Below are positions 51,513 to 58,903 of a stretch of DNA of 64,000 bases, piece by piece (the first letter of the stretch is position 1; every line of letters starts with the position of its first letter). Both the position numbers and the translations under genes were made by a program. Origin of the DNA: Silvibacterium dinghuense (GTDB lineage: Bacteria; Acidobacteriota; Terriglobia; Terriglobales; Acidobacteriaceae). The stretch lies in contig NZ_SDMK01000002.1 in NCBI RefSeq assembly GCF_004123295.1, forward strand, positions 764,784 through 828,783. The letters run 5' to 3'. A model generated the notes under the pieces. It searched no databases, had not been told where the DNA came from, and saw nothing but the letters and a program-made list of their open reading frames with translations.

Positions 51513-51637
51513 GCCCTTTATTCTGCCGGGCACAGATCAATTTCCTGTTATCCGCTGCTCTTGCCGGCAAAAACAGAGAGCGGTGGAGAGCGCAAGAAGA
51601 ACGCTTTCTCCACCGCTGCATTCTGGTGCAAGTAGAG

Positions 51638-53044
51638 TTAGTTGCTCGATGGCGGTGGGGGTGGCGGAGGCCCCGCAGGACCATCAGCCAAGGTATAGAT
51701 CACATGGATCTGGGTTTCTACTTGCACCGGATCGCCGTTGAGCAGATATGGCTTGTAGGTCCAGTCCTTGACAGCATCCAAGGCTGACGACTGCAGTTCC
51801 TTCGGGCCTGATACTACTTTCAAGCCTTCGATCTTGCCATCCTTGCCGATAACCGCCTTGAGCACGACTGTGCCTTGAATCCTCTCCTTCTTTGCCTCTT
51901 CCGGATACTTCGGCTGGGTTCCGTTGATCTTGTTTCCGGCCATGACACCAGGTGCAACTGCAATCTTCTTCGGCGTTTTCGTCGGAGCCGCATCCTCGCT
52001 CTGCGCCGATATGGTGCTCCCATGCATCCCCAGCGCCAGGGCCGATCCGCACACGCCGACACCAAATGTTGCACAGGTGAGAACAATGGCCAGCCGCCGC
52101 GATCCGCGGATCTCATCGCGCTTTGCTGTCAATTTCATAAGTCTCCTTTCGAGAACGTTGGCATCGAAGAGCCCGATGGCGTGAGGGATAGGCAGCGGTG
52201 CGCCTTCGAGCAGAAGGGCAGCCAGCCGCAGGAGCGATCGCGCGTAATCCTTCGGCCCCGCAATCCCGGCGGCCATGGCATCGCAGACCATCTCCCGGGT
52301 CTCGGCAAGCCGCGTCCGGGTGAGAGCTGCGAGCGGGTGATAGCTCACCGGCAGCGCAACCAGCTGTAGAAGCAGGTTCACGAGGTAATCGTTGCGGCGC
52401 AGGTGCGCACACTCGTGCGCAAGTACCGCACGAAGGTCGCTTGATGGCAGATCAGAGAGCATTCCAGGAGGCAGAAGCACCCACCCGCGCCGTCCGCCGA
52501 GCGCCACCGGACCGTAGACCTTCGCAGATACCGCGATGGTCGCGTCTGTAACCTCGAAACGACCGGTACAGAGCGCCCAGGCCGAAGCCGCCTCGTCTCT
52601 AAGCTCGACGGGCGTGGCATCATGGCGGACACCCTCCAGCTTCCACCAGCTCCAGAGGAAACGGGCCGCGAACCACGCCATCGCCAGCGTATAGACAGCC
52701 AGCACCGTAGACAGCAGCGTTAACGAGAGGTGAGGCCCTCTGAGGATGGTCCCCGGCCCCTGCTCCACCGTGACCGCTGCCCCAAGCCGCACATTGCTGC
52801 CGCTCCAGAGCATCAGCCGATGCAGCCACTGCCACTCCTGCTGCCCGATATGCTCCCAGGGCAACATGGTCAGCGCCGGCAGCATGGTCTGGAGGAGCAC
52901 CACGCACAACCAGACGGCATGCTCCGCCGCGGCTCCGATGCGTCTCGCCAGCCGCGCCGCCACCCAGCCTGCACCGAGCAGCAGCGGCACCTGCCACAGC
53001 GAGTTCACGAGGTAGATCAGAATCCAGGATTCCACGCTCTTCAT
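51638..53044 (-). CDS. BlaR1-like M56 metallopeptidase with a TonB C-terminal domain
   Basis: A 468-residue membrane sensor-peptidase. The N-terminal half has about four helices (SLWQVPLLLGAGWVAARLARRI, HAVWLCVVLLQTMLPALTML ...) and the zinc motif HECAH (near residue 210, AVLAHECAHLRRNDYL). A helix (LAIVLTCATFGVGVCGSALAL, about 310-330) leads to a TonB-C domain (residues about 375-455, YPEEAKKERIQGTVVLKAVIGKDG, WTYKPYLLNGDPV), ending in a Pro-rich tail. The penicillin-sensing domain of BlaR1 is missing, so the signal is something else. Its ATG overlaps the blaI stop by one base (TGATG), so the two form one unit. Confidence 0.9.
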   Translation of the reverse strand: MKSVESWILIYLVNSLWQVPLLLGAGWVAARLARRIGAAAEHAVWLCVVLLQTMLPALTMLPWEHIGQQEWQWLHRLMLWSGSNVRLGAAVTVEQGPGTILRGPHLSLTLLSTVLAVYTLAMAWFAARFLWSWWKLEGVRHDATPVELRDEAASAWALCTGRFEVTDATIAVSAKVYGPVALGGRRGWVLLPPGMLSDLPSSDLRAVLAHECAHLRRNDYLVNLLLQLVALPVSYHPLAALTRTRLAETREMVCDAMAAGIAGPKDYARSLLRLAALLLEGAPLPIPHAIGLFDANVLERRLMKLTAKRDEIRGSRRLAIVLTCATFGVGVCGSALALGMHGSTISAQSEDAAPTKTPKKIAVAPGVMAGNKINGTQPKYPEEAKKERIQGTVVLKAVIGKDGKIEGLKVVSGPKELQSSALDAVKDWTYKPYLLNGDPVQVETQIHVIYTLADGPAGPPPPPPPSSN

Positions 53045-53436
53045 CAGGCTTCCTCCTCGCTGTCCAGCTCGCGGTGGAACTTCTCTGTCAGCTCGGCCAG
53101 CTTTTTCGCGTCGATCTGCCGGTTCTTGAGCAGGCTCATCACCAGCTCTTCGCTCGAGCCGCCGAACATGCGGTCTACCAGGTCGCGCACGCTCTGCCCC
53201 AGCGCCTTGGTCTCGGTCACGCGCGCCGAATACACATAAGCGCGCCCCTCGAGCTCGCGCTTCAGCTTGCCCTTGCGCTCGAGAATGTTCAGCATGGTCT
53301 GCACCGTGGTGTAGGCCAGCGGCGGCTCGAGCTCCGCCTGCACAGCACTGACCGTGCTCGCGCCCAACCGCCAGATCACCTGCATGATCCTCAACTCCAG
53401 CCGCGTCAGCTCCGCCTTCTTTGCCTCTTTCGTCAC
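53044..53436 (-). CDS. BlaI/MecI/CopY-family repressor
   Basis: A 130-residue winged-helix repressor. The DNA-binding part is residues about 8-75 (LTRLELRIMQVIWRLGASTVSAVQAEL, YTTVQTMLNILERKGKLKREL), and the C-terminal helices form the dimer (VRDLVDRMFGGSSEELVMSLL). In BlaI and MecI the partner peptidase cleaves the repressor near its middle when a signal arrives. GTG start with AGGAGG upstream. Two CTAA-N4-TTAG dyads flank the predicted promoter, so the unit probably represses itself. Confidence 0.9.
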   Translation of the reverse strand: MTKEAKKAELTRLELRIMQVIWRLGASTVSAVQAELEPPLAYTTVQTMLNILERKGKLKRELEGRAYVYSARVTETKALGQSVRDLVDRMFGGSSEELVMSLLKNRQIDAKKLAELTEKFHRELDSEEEA

Positions 53437-53442
53437 GACACC

Positions 53443-53458
53443 TCCTAACGAATTAGGA
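53443..53458 (-). promoter_or_regulatory. Predicted BlaI operator 1 (downstream of the promoter)
   Basis: Perfect dyad TCCTAA-cgaa-TTAGGA. It covers the ribosome-binding site of the blaI gene (AGGAGG on the minus strand lies at 53441-53446) and lies just downstream of the predicted -10. A third TTAGG half-site is at 53461-53465. The CTAA-N4-TTAG core recurs at 53488-53499. Confidence 0.65.
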
Positions 53459-53487
53459 CATTAGGCGCGGACAGCAGCCCCTGTCAA
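53458..53487 (-). promoter_or_regulatory. Predicted promoter of the blaI/M56 unit
   Basis: On the minus strand, a perfect -35 TTGACA (53487-53482) and a -10 candidate TAATGT (53463-53458) with an 18-bp spacer, or CTAATG with 17. It is flanked by the two dyads. Confidence 0.6.
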
Positions 53488-53499
53488 CTAAATTCTTAG
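53488..53499 (-). promoter_or_regulatory. Predicted BlaI operator 2 (upstream of the promoter)
   Basis: CTAA-attc-TTAG dyad directly next to the -35. Centre-to-centre it is 43 bp from operator 1, close to four helical turns, so two dimers could bind the same face of the DNA. Confidence 0.6.
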
Positions 53500-53586
53500 G
53501 ACTTATTGAAACAGGAGCAAAGCGAAACGCTCTCGCGGACGGAAAGAACCGGGAAAATCCTCGCATCCCGGCGCCGGGGCGAACCA

Positions 53587-53615
53587 TTTTCACGCCTTTT
53601 TCACCCTGCTATACT
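53587..53615 (+). promoter_or_regulatory. Predicted promoter of yebC
   Basis: TTTTCA (53587-53592), 17-bp spacer, TATACT (53610-53615). A perfect 8-bp inverted repeat CTTTGGAG (53614-53621) / CTCCAAAG (53634-53641) begins in the -10 and would form a hairpin at the very start of the leader. Confidence 0.55.
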
Positions 53616-53701
53616 TTGGAGTTGCGGGAGTAGCTCCAAAGCAGCAATGTTTTCCAGCACTTCGCGGCAAAAATCAATCTACACAGACTCCTGAGGTCCC
53701 T

Positions 53702-54451
53702 ATGTCCGGCCATTCCAAATGGGCGACAATCAAGCATAAGAAGGGCGCACTGGACGCCAAGCGCGGCAAGATTTTTACCCGCCTGATCAAGGAAATCACC
53801 ATCGCGGCACGCGCCGGCGGCGGCGACCCGGACGGCAATCCCCGTCTGCGCACCGCCATTGCCGCGGCCAAGGCCGAGAACATGCCGGCCGACAACATCA
53901 AGCGCGGTATCCAGCGCGGCACTGGTGAAATCCCCGGCCTGCAGTACGAGGAGATCTCCTTCGAGGGCTACGGTCCTGGCGGTGTAGCCGTCATTGTGGA
54001 CTGCACCACCGACAACCGTAACCGCGCGGTAAGCGAAATCCGCCATGCCTTCTCGAAGAACGGCGGCAACCTGGGCGAGCCGAACTCGGTGCGCTTCATG
54101 TTCTCGAAGAAGGGCGTCATCGCCATCGCCAAGGAAGCGGCGAACGAAGAGCAGCTGATGAACATCGTGCTCGAGGCCGGCGGCGACGACCTGAACGACG
54201 AAGGCGAAAACTGGGAGATCATCACCGAGCCCTCGGCGTATGAAGCGGTGGCGCAGGCGGTGAAGGATGCCAAGATCGAAACTGTGATGTCCGAGGTGAC
54301 CATGATTGCCTCGACCTACACCAAGCTCGAAGGCGCAACCGCTGCCCAGATGCTTCGCCTGCTCGACGCACTCGAAGATCACGACGATGTGCAGAATGTC
54401 TACTCGAACTTCGATATGGACGCCAACCAGCTCGAAGAGATCGCAGGCTAA
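53702..54451 (+). CDS. yebC: YebC/TACO1-family protein
   Basis: A 249-residue, three-domain protein. It begins MSGHSKWATIKHKKGALDAKRGKIFTRL, the family signature, and continues with NIKRGIQRGTG, YGPGGVAVIVDCTTDNRNR and the C-terminal MIASTYTKL, DALEDHDDVQNVYSNFD. Members were long called transcription regulators; recent work ties them to relief of ribosome stalls at prolines. GAGG lies 6 bases before ATG. A terminator follows the stop. Confidence 0.95.
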   Translation: MSGHSKWATIKHKKGALDAKRGKIFTRLIKEITIAARAGGGDPDGNPRLRTAIAAAKAENMPADNIKRGIQRGTGEIPGLQYEEISFEGYGPGGVAVIVDCTTDNRNRAVSEIRHAFSKNGGNLGEPNSVRFMFSKKGVIAIAKEAANEEQLMNIVLEAGGDDLNDEGENWEIITEPSAYEAVAQAVKDAKIETVMSEVTMIASTYTKLEGATAAQMLRLLDALEDHDDVQNVYSNFDMDANQLEEIAG

Positions 54452-54478
54452 GTTCGGCTTAACTCGGATGAAAAGGTG

Positions 54479-54501
54479 GGCCGCCGCTCAGGCGGCCTCA
54501 C
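54479..54501 (+). terminator. Intrinsic terminator after yebC
   Basis: A 7-bp stem GGCCGCC (54479-54485) / GGCGGCC (54491-54497), loop of 5, extended by a GTG/CAC pair and followed by TTTTG. Confidence 0.85.
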
Positions 54502-54559
54502 TTTTGCCGGAGGCCAGTAGGGCCGGCGCATTTTTTAAAAGAGAGAAGATACGATTCGG

Positions 54560-55306
54560 ATGCGGATGCAATGGATGTGTGCCCTGGGTGCAGCGCTGCT
54601 GGCTGCGACCACGCTGAACGCGCAGACTTCGACACCCCAGAGCCAGACGCAGAGCCAGATCCTGGCCAACGATGCGCCGGCAAAGGCAGCCCTGGCTTCG
54701 CGGCCCTGGGAATTCGGCCCCTTCCTGCAGGGCGGCATCGGCGAAGGCGACCGCGACGACTTCAAGTTCCTCTCCGGAGGCGTGCGTCTGGGCAAGGTCA
54801 TCACCGACCCGCATCTGGGCAGCATCTTCCGCGGCCAGTTTGAATACGCCGGCGAGATCATGCCCTACTGGCAGGCCTTCACTCCCGCGCCGCACACCCA
54901 GCTGACCAAGGTCTACAGCCAGACGGGCCAGTATCTCTATTCCGCCTACCTGCCCTACGGCGGCGGCACCTACACCGGTGTCAGCATCACGCCCATCATC
55001 CTGCGCTGGAATTTCACCCCGACGAGAAAGTTCGCTCCCTGGGTTCAGGGCGCCGGCGGCCTGATCTACACCACGCACAAGTTTCCGCCGGACATTCTGG
55101 TTGAGCATGGCCAGCCGGGCGGCACGAGCGTCTTTAACTTCACGCCGCAGTTTGGCGTCGGCTTCCACTATTTTGTGAAGCCAGGCCAAGCCATTGACTT
55201 CGCCGCGAACGCGATTCATATTTCGAGCGCCTCTCTTGGCGACCGCAACCCCGGAGTGAATGCCAGCGTGCAGTTCCAGATTGGCTATTCCTGGTGGAAG
55301 AAGTAA
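54560..55306 (+). CDS. PagL-like acyloxyacyl hydrolase (lipid A deacylase family)
   Basis: A 248-residue outer-membrane barrel with a signal peptide (ALGAALLAATTLNAQ). The body has alternating strands (WEFGPFLQGGIGEG, VRLGKVITDPHLGSIFRGQFEY, GVGFHYFVKPGQAIDFAANAIHI). The PagL motif H-x-S is H220-S222 (IHISSAS), followed by NPG at about 230-232. The Glu that completes the triad in Pseudomonas PagL is replaced by Asn at about 234. That leaves activity uncertain, though NPGxN is frequent in non-proteobacterial members. If active it would remove a 3-O-acyl chain from lipid A. No partner genes. Start ATG 54560; ATGs at 54566 and 54575 are close. Confidence 0.78.
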   Translation: MRMQWMCALGAALLAATTLNAQTSTPQSQTQSQILANDAPAKAALASRPWEFGPFLQGGIGEGDRDDFKFLSGGVRLGKVITDPHLGSIFRGQFEYAGEIMPYWQAFTPAPHTQLTKVYSQTGQYLYSAYLPYGGGTYTGVSITPIILRWNFTPTRKFAPWVQGAGGLIYTTHKFPPDILVEHGQPGGTSVFNFTPQFGVGFHYFVKPGQAIDFAANAIHISSASLGDRNPGVNASVQFQIGYSWWKK

Positions 55307-55396
55307 GCAGGCGGCATTGCGGGGACAAGGTGTACTGTATTCATCGCGTCCCCGGCGCTGCTGCATCCGTCAAGGTACCTGACGCACTGTTTTCTT

Positions 55397-56332
55397 ATGC
55401 CTGAGCCCCTGATCGAATGTGTTCCGAACTTCTCCGAAGGCCAGCGGCCGAAGATCGTTGAGGCGATCGTCGCAGCCATGCAGGTGGAGGGCGTTTCCCT
55501 GCTCGACTACTCGCTGGATGCAGATCACAACCGTTCGGTCGTCACCATCGTCGGACCGCCGGCGGCAGTCGTCGAATCGGCAGTACGCGGAGCGGGCAAG
55601 GCAGCGCAGCTCATCGATCTCACGCAGCAGGAAGGCGTCCATCCCCGTATTGGTGCCGCAGACGTTATCCCGTTCGTGCCCGTACAGGGAATCTCCCTCG
55701 AGCAATGTGTCCTTTTCGCCCGGCAGGCTGGCCGCCAGCTCTGGGACCGTTATGGCATCCCTGTCTACTACTACGAAGCAGCGGCTGCACGGCCGGACCG
55801 CGCCCTGCTCGAAGATGTCCGCCGTGGCCAGTTTGAGGGACTGCGGGACACCGTGCGCAAGGAAACGGCGCGCCAGCCTGATGTAGGCGGCCCGGATCTG
55901 CACCCAACGGCCGGGGCTTCGGCAGTCGGAGCGCGACGCTTCCTGATTGCCTATAACCTCTATCTGAATACCGCCGATGTGGCCAAGGCGCGCGCCATTG
56001 CCCGAGAAATTCGTGCCTCCGGCGGTGGCCTGACCGGGGTAAAAGCCATGGGAGTACTGGCACACGGCGAAGCCCAGATCTCCATGAATATCACTGACTT
56101 CCGCCAGACTCCGGTCAGCGAGGTCTACGCGGCGGTGCGCGACAAAGCGGCCCGCTTCGGGGTTGAGATTAACCGTGGCGAACTGATTGGTCTGATCCCG
56201 GAAGCCGCAGCTGAGCAGGAAAGCGAATGGATGCGTCTTTTCCATGAGTTCGATCCGGAAGAGAAGATTCTGGAACGCAAACTGGAACATCCTCGACCGT
56301 GGCCGGGACCAACAAAAGGCTCACGAGTCTAA
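55397..56332 (+). CDS. ftcD: Glutamate formimidoyltransferase
   Basis: A 311-residue formiminotransferase. It transfers the formimino group between formiminoglutamate and tetrahydrofolate in histidine breakdown. IECVPNFSEGQRPKIVEAI at the start, YSLDADHNRSVVTIVG, the catalytic His in EGVHPRIGAADVIPFVPV, and GGLTGVKAMGVLA all match. It lacks the cyclodeaminase domain of the mammalian bifunctional protein. No hut genes are near. A secreted unknown follows at 112 bases. Confidence 0.94.
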   Translation: MPEPLIECVPNFSEGQRPKIVEAIVAAMQVEGVSLLDYSLDADHNRSVVTIVGPPAAVVESAVRGAGKAAQLIDLTQQEGVHPRIGAADVIPFVPVQGISLEQCVLFARQAGRQLWDRYGIPVYYYEAAAARPDRALLEDVRRGQFEGLRDTVRKETARQPDVGGPDLHPTAGASAVGARRFLIAYNLYLNTADVAKARAIAREIRASGGGLTGVKAMGVLAHGEAQISMNITDFRQTPVSEVYAAVRDKAARFGVEINRGELIGLIPEAAAEQESEWMRLFHEFDPEEKILERKLEHPRPWPGPTKGSRV

Positions 56333-56444
56333 GATAGAAGCGCGCACCAGAGACGCGCATGCGTGGAAGCCCGCAGCAGGCGGGTATGGAAGATCAGGCC
56401 GAGCGGAATGCTGTGAAAGAAGCGCCGGCTGAAGGAGTGAAACG

Positions 56445-57413
56445 ATGAGGCTTAGTAAGCAGGTCAAACGGCTAACAATGGCAGCGCTTCTGGCAGTGGG
56501 CACAGCGGCTCTGGCCCCGATGGCGGCCATGGCCGCGCAGCTCGATAACGACGCACGCTCGGTGATCCCGAAGAATGTGCAGCAGATCATTGTGGTGGAT
56601 TACCGCGCCATGCAAAATTCGCAGGCCGCCATGGATCTGAAGGCACGTGTTCTGCCGCCGCCGCTCAAGCAACTCGAAGAGGCGATGAAGAACTCGGGTT
56701 TCAATGAGAACCATGATGTCGAAGAGCTGGCTTTCGCGGCTTTCCGGGTGAGCGAGCAGGACACCAAGACCATCGGCATCGCACAGGGACAGTTCGATCT
56801 GCCTGACATCATGGCGACCTTGAAGAAAAACAAGATCAAGCCGCAGGTCGTCCGCGACAACAAACTCTACCCGATGGGCAAGAGCGGCATGCTGGTCGTC
56901 TTCCTGAACCCGACGACCATGGTCTTTGGCTCGAGCGACTCGCTCAAGCTGGCGATGGATGTGCGCGACGGCCTGGCGCCGAGCCTGCTGACCAATAGCT
57001 CCATGCTGCAGCAGATGACCTCCGTGGACACGGAGCCGCTGTGGAGCATCATGGACGACCAGGGCACGCAGTTCATGATGCACGGCCTGCTGGGTGAGGC
57101 TTCGCAGCTCACCGACTACAACTCCATCAAGAAGCGGCTGCTCGGCTCGCGCTATACGATGAACTTCCAGAACGGCGTGAAATTCAACCTGGTCGTCTCG
57201 ACGCCCGATACCTTCACCGCAGCGACGATGTCTTCCCTGCTGAACGCCGCCGCGATGTACAAGAAGGTGAGCGGCACGGCGGTTGAGAAATCCGCCATCG
57301 ACGACACCACCATCGACTCGAGCGCCGGCGATCTCGAGGTGAGCTTTGCCGCCTCTGACAGCCAGTTCTCTACCCTGCTGCAGTCACCGCTCTTCCATTC
57401 CGTGGTTCAGTAA
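56445..57413 (+). CDS. Exported protein of unknown function, 322 aa
   Basis: A signal peptide (LTMAALLAVGTAALAPMAAMAAQ) and a mature part with a mixed alpha/beta pattern: VIPKNVQQIIVVDYRAMQNS, LAFAAFRV, IGIAQGQFDLPDIMATLKKNKI, VVFLNPTTMVFGSSDSLKLAMDVRDG, LWSIMDDQGTQFMMHGL. Short inner repeats are absent. I do not recognise it; similar proteins occur in Acidobacteria only, as far as I recall. It ends at a strong terminator. Confidence 0.75.
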   Translation: MRLSKQVKRLTMAALLAVGTAALAPMAAMAAQLDNDARSVIPKNVQQIIVVDYRAMQNSQAAMDLKARVLPPPLKQLEEAMKNSGFNENHDVEELAFAAFRVSEQDTKTIGIAQGQFDLPDIMATLKKNKIKPQVVRDNKLYPMGKSGMLVVFLNPTTMVFGSSDSLKLAMDVRDGLAPSLLTNSSMLQQMTSVDTEPLWSIMDDQGTQFMMHGLLGEASQLTDYNSIKKRLLGSRYTMNFQNGVKFNLVVSTPDTFTAATMSSLLNAAAMYKKVSGTAVEKSAIDDTTIDSSAGDLEVSFAASDSQFSTLLQSPLFHSVVQ

Positions 57414-57441
57414 CACACTAGCGCTGAGGCCATACAAATAG

Positions 57442-57467
57442 AAAGGCTCCCCTTTGGGGGAGCCTTT
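57442..57467. terminator. Bidirectional intrinsic terminator
   Basis: A perfect 11-bp stem AAAGGCTCCCC (57442-57452) / GGGGAGCCTTT (57457-57467) with a 4-base loop, T-rich on the plus side and A-rich before it. It separates the exported protein from the convergent M16 genes. Confidence 0.93.
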
Positions 57468-57487
57468 TACTTGTCCGCAGTATTGAG

Positions 57488-58903
57488 TCAATTGGAGCCG
57501 GCGGTAAAGCTAGCAAGCTGTGGTTTCACAACTGCCGGGTCACCCACCACCACCAGCGTCATGCCTTCGATATGCAGATACTTTTTCGCCATCTCCTGCA
57601 CCTGCCCGGGAGTCACCGCGTTGATACGGTCTACGTACCCGGTCAGGTAGGAATCCTTGAGATGATGAAAGTCTACGAAGCTGAGGTTCGAGAGAATCCC
57701 CTGCCGCGAAGAGTTTCGCAGGATGAAGACACCATCCTCGTAACGCTGAATATTCTGGAGCTCGGTGGCCGAAGGCGGTTCATCCTGCAGCCGCTTGATC
57801 TCCTTCTGGATTTCGGTGATCGCCGGACCAGTGGAAACCGTGGTGATCGCAGCCGACTCAGCCCAGATATTCGTGCCGTATCCCTGCGACAGAGAACTGT
57901 AAGGCGAATAGGTGTAGCCCTTCTGCTCGCGAATATTCGCCGTGATGCGCGAACCGAATGATCCGCCGAGCAGTGAGTTCATCACTTCCAGCTGAGTCGC
58001 GTCCGGCGAGTCGACATTCGCGACCGGGATACCGTAGATGACATTGCTTTGTGCTGCGCCCGGCTGATCGATGAAGGCAAAGTGTGCACCGCTCGCCGCC
58101 TTCTGATCGGGCCACGCAACGGCCGGACCACGCTCCCACCCCTTGAAAGCCTTCTCGATCGCAGCGCGCACGGCCTTCTCATCGAAATGCCCCACCACGT
58201 AGATCGTAGTGCGCTGCGCGCCGAAGTTAGCCTTATAGAAACCGTGCACGTCGTCGAGCGTGTAGCTCTTCAACATCGCCTCGCTCGCTACAAGGCGTCC
58301 GTAGGCCTGGTCGCCGTACATGATCTCGGCAAACTTCTGGCGACCGAGGAAGCCGGGATTCGCCAGCGCCGTCGCACGCTGACGCAGCGCATCGGTACGG
58401 TGACGCTCGAAATCTTTCTCTGGGAAGGCCGGATGCTCGAGCACATCGCCGAGCAGTCCGATGGCCTCTGCCGCGTTATTGCTGAGCACATCCATCGCGA
58501 AAGAAGATTGATAAGCGCCGCCGCTGGCCGAGAGCGTCGAACCCATGTCGCCGGCGCGCTGCGCGATCTGCTCGCCGGTAAGGCTGGTCGTGCCCTCGGA
58601 CATCAGCTCCGCCGTAAGCACCGAAAGATTGGTGTGCTGCGGGTCCTCGTTCACTTTGCCGGCCGCTACATCAACATCGATATAGACCTTCGGCACCGTG
58701 CCGTATTCGAGCAGGTTTACCGTAAACCCGTTGGGCAACGTGTAGCGCGTGCGCGGCGCGAGGTGAAAGGGGCGTGCCGGTGCGGGTGCGGGCGGCTGCT
58801 CTTTGATGTGCGCAGGAGCAGCTTCCTGAGCGATAGCCGAAGGCAGCACCGGAGCAGCGAAAAGGGCGAGCGAAAGCGGAAGAGTCAGAGCGCGGACGTG
58901 CAT
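57488..58903 (-). CDS. M16-family peptidase-like subunit without a zinc motif
   Basis: A 471-residue exported protein (signal peptide LTLPLSLALFAAPVLPSAIAQ, then a Pro-rich linker). The M16 scaffold is clear (TLPNGFTVNLLEYG, SVLTAELMSEGT, YGDQAYGRLVAS, GGSFGSRITANIREQKGYTYSPYSS), but the HxxEH zinc motif is missing: its place reads LTAELMSEG. It keeps the R/Y pair that holds substrate in the other lobe. With the next gene upstream it would form a heterodimer like the mitochondrial processing peptidase or PqqL-type pairs. Its ATG overlaps the stop of that gene. Confidence 0.9.
   Translation of the reverse strand: MHVRALTLPLSLALFAAPVLPSAIAQEAAPAHIKEQPPAPAPARPFHLAPRTRYTLPNGFTVNLLEYGTVPKVYIDVDVAAGKVNEDPQHTNLSVLTAELMSEGTTSLTGEQIAQRAGDMGSTLSASGGAYQSSFAMDVLSNNAAEAIGLLGDVLEHPAFPEKDFERHRTDALRQRATALANPGFLGRQKFAEIMYGDQAYGRLVASEAMLKSYTLDDVHGFYKANFGAQRTTIYVVGHFDEKAVRAAIEKAFKGWERGPAVAWPDQKAASGAHFAFIDQPGAAQSNVIYGIPVANVDSPDATQLEVMNSLLGGSFGSRITANIREQKGYTYSPYSSLSQGYGTNIWAESAAITTVSTGPAITEIQKEIKRLQDEPPSATELQNIQRYEDGVFILRNSSRQGILSNLSFVDFHHLKDSYLTGYVDRINAVTPGQVQEMAKKYLHIEGMTLVVVGDPAVVKPQLASFTAGSN

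Noticed and set aside
57488-58903. The M16 protein lacking HxxEH as a decayed gene
   Set aside because: The frame is full length with a signal peptide and kept substrate residues, and it is coupled to an active partner. Inactive M16 subunits are normal.
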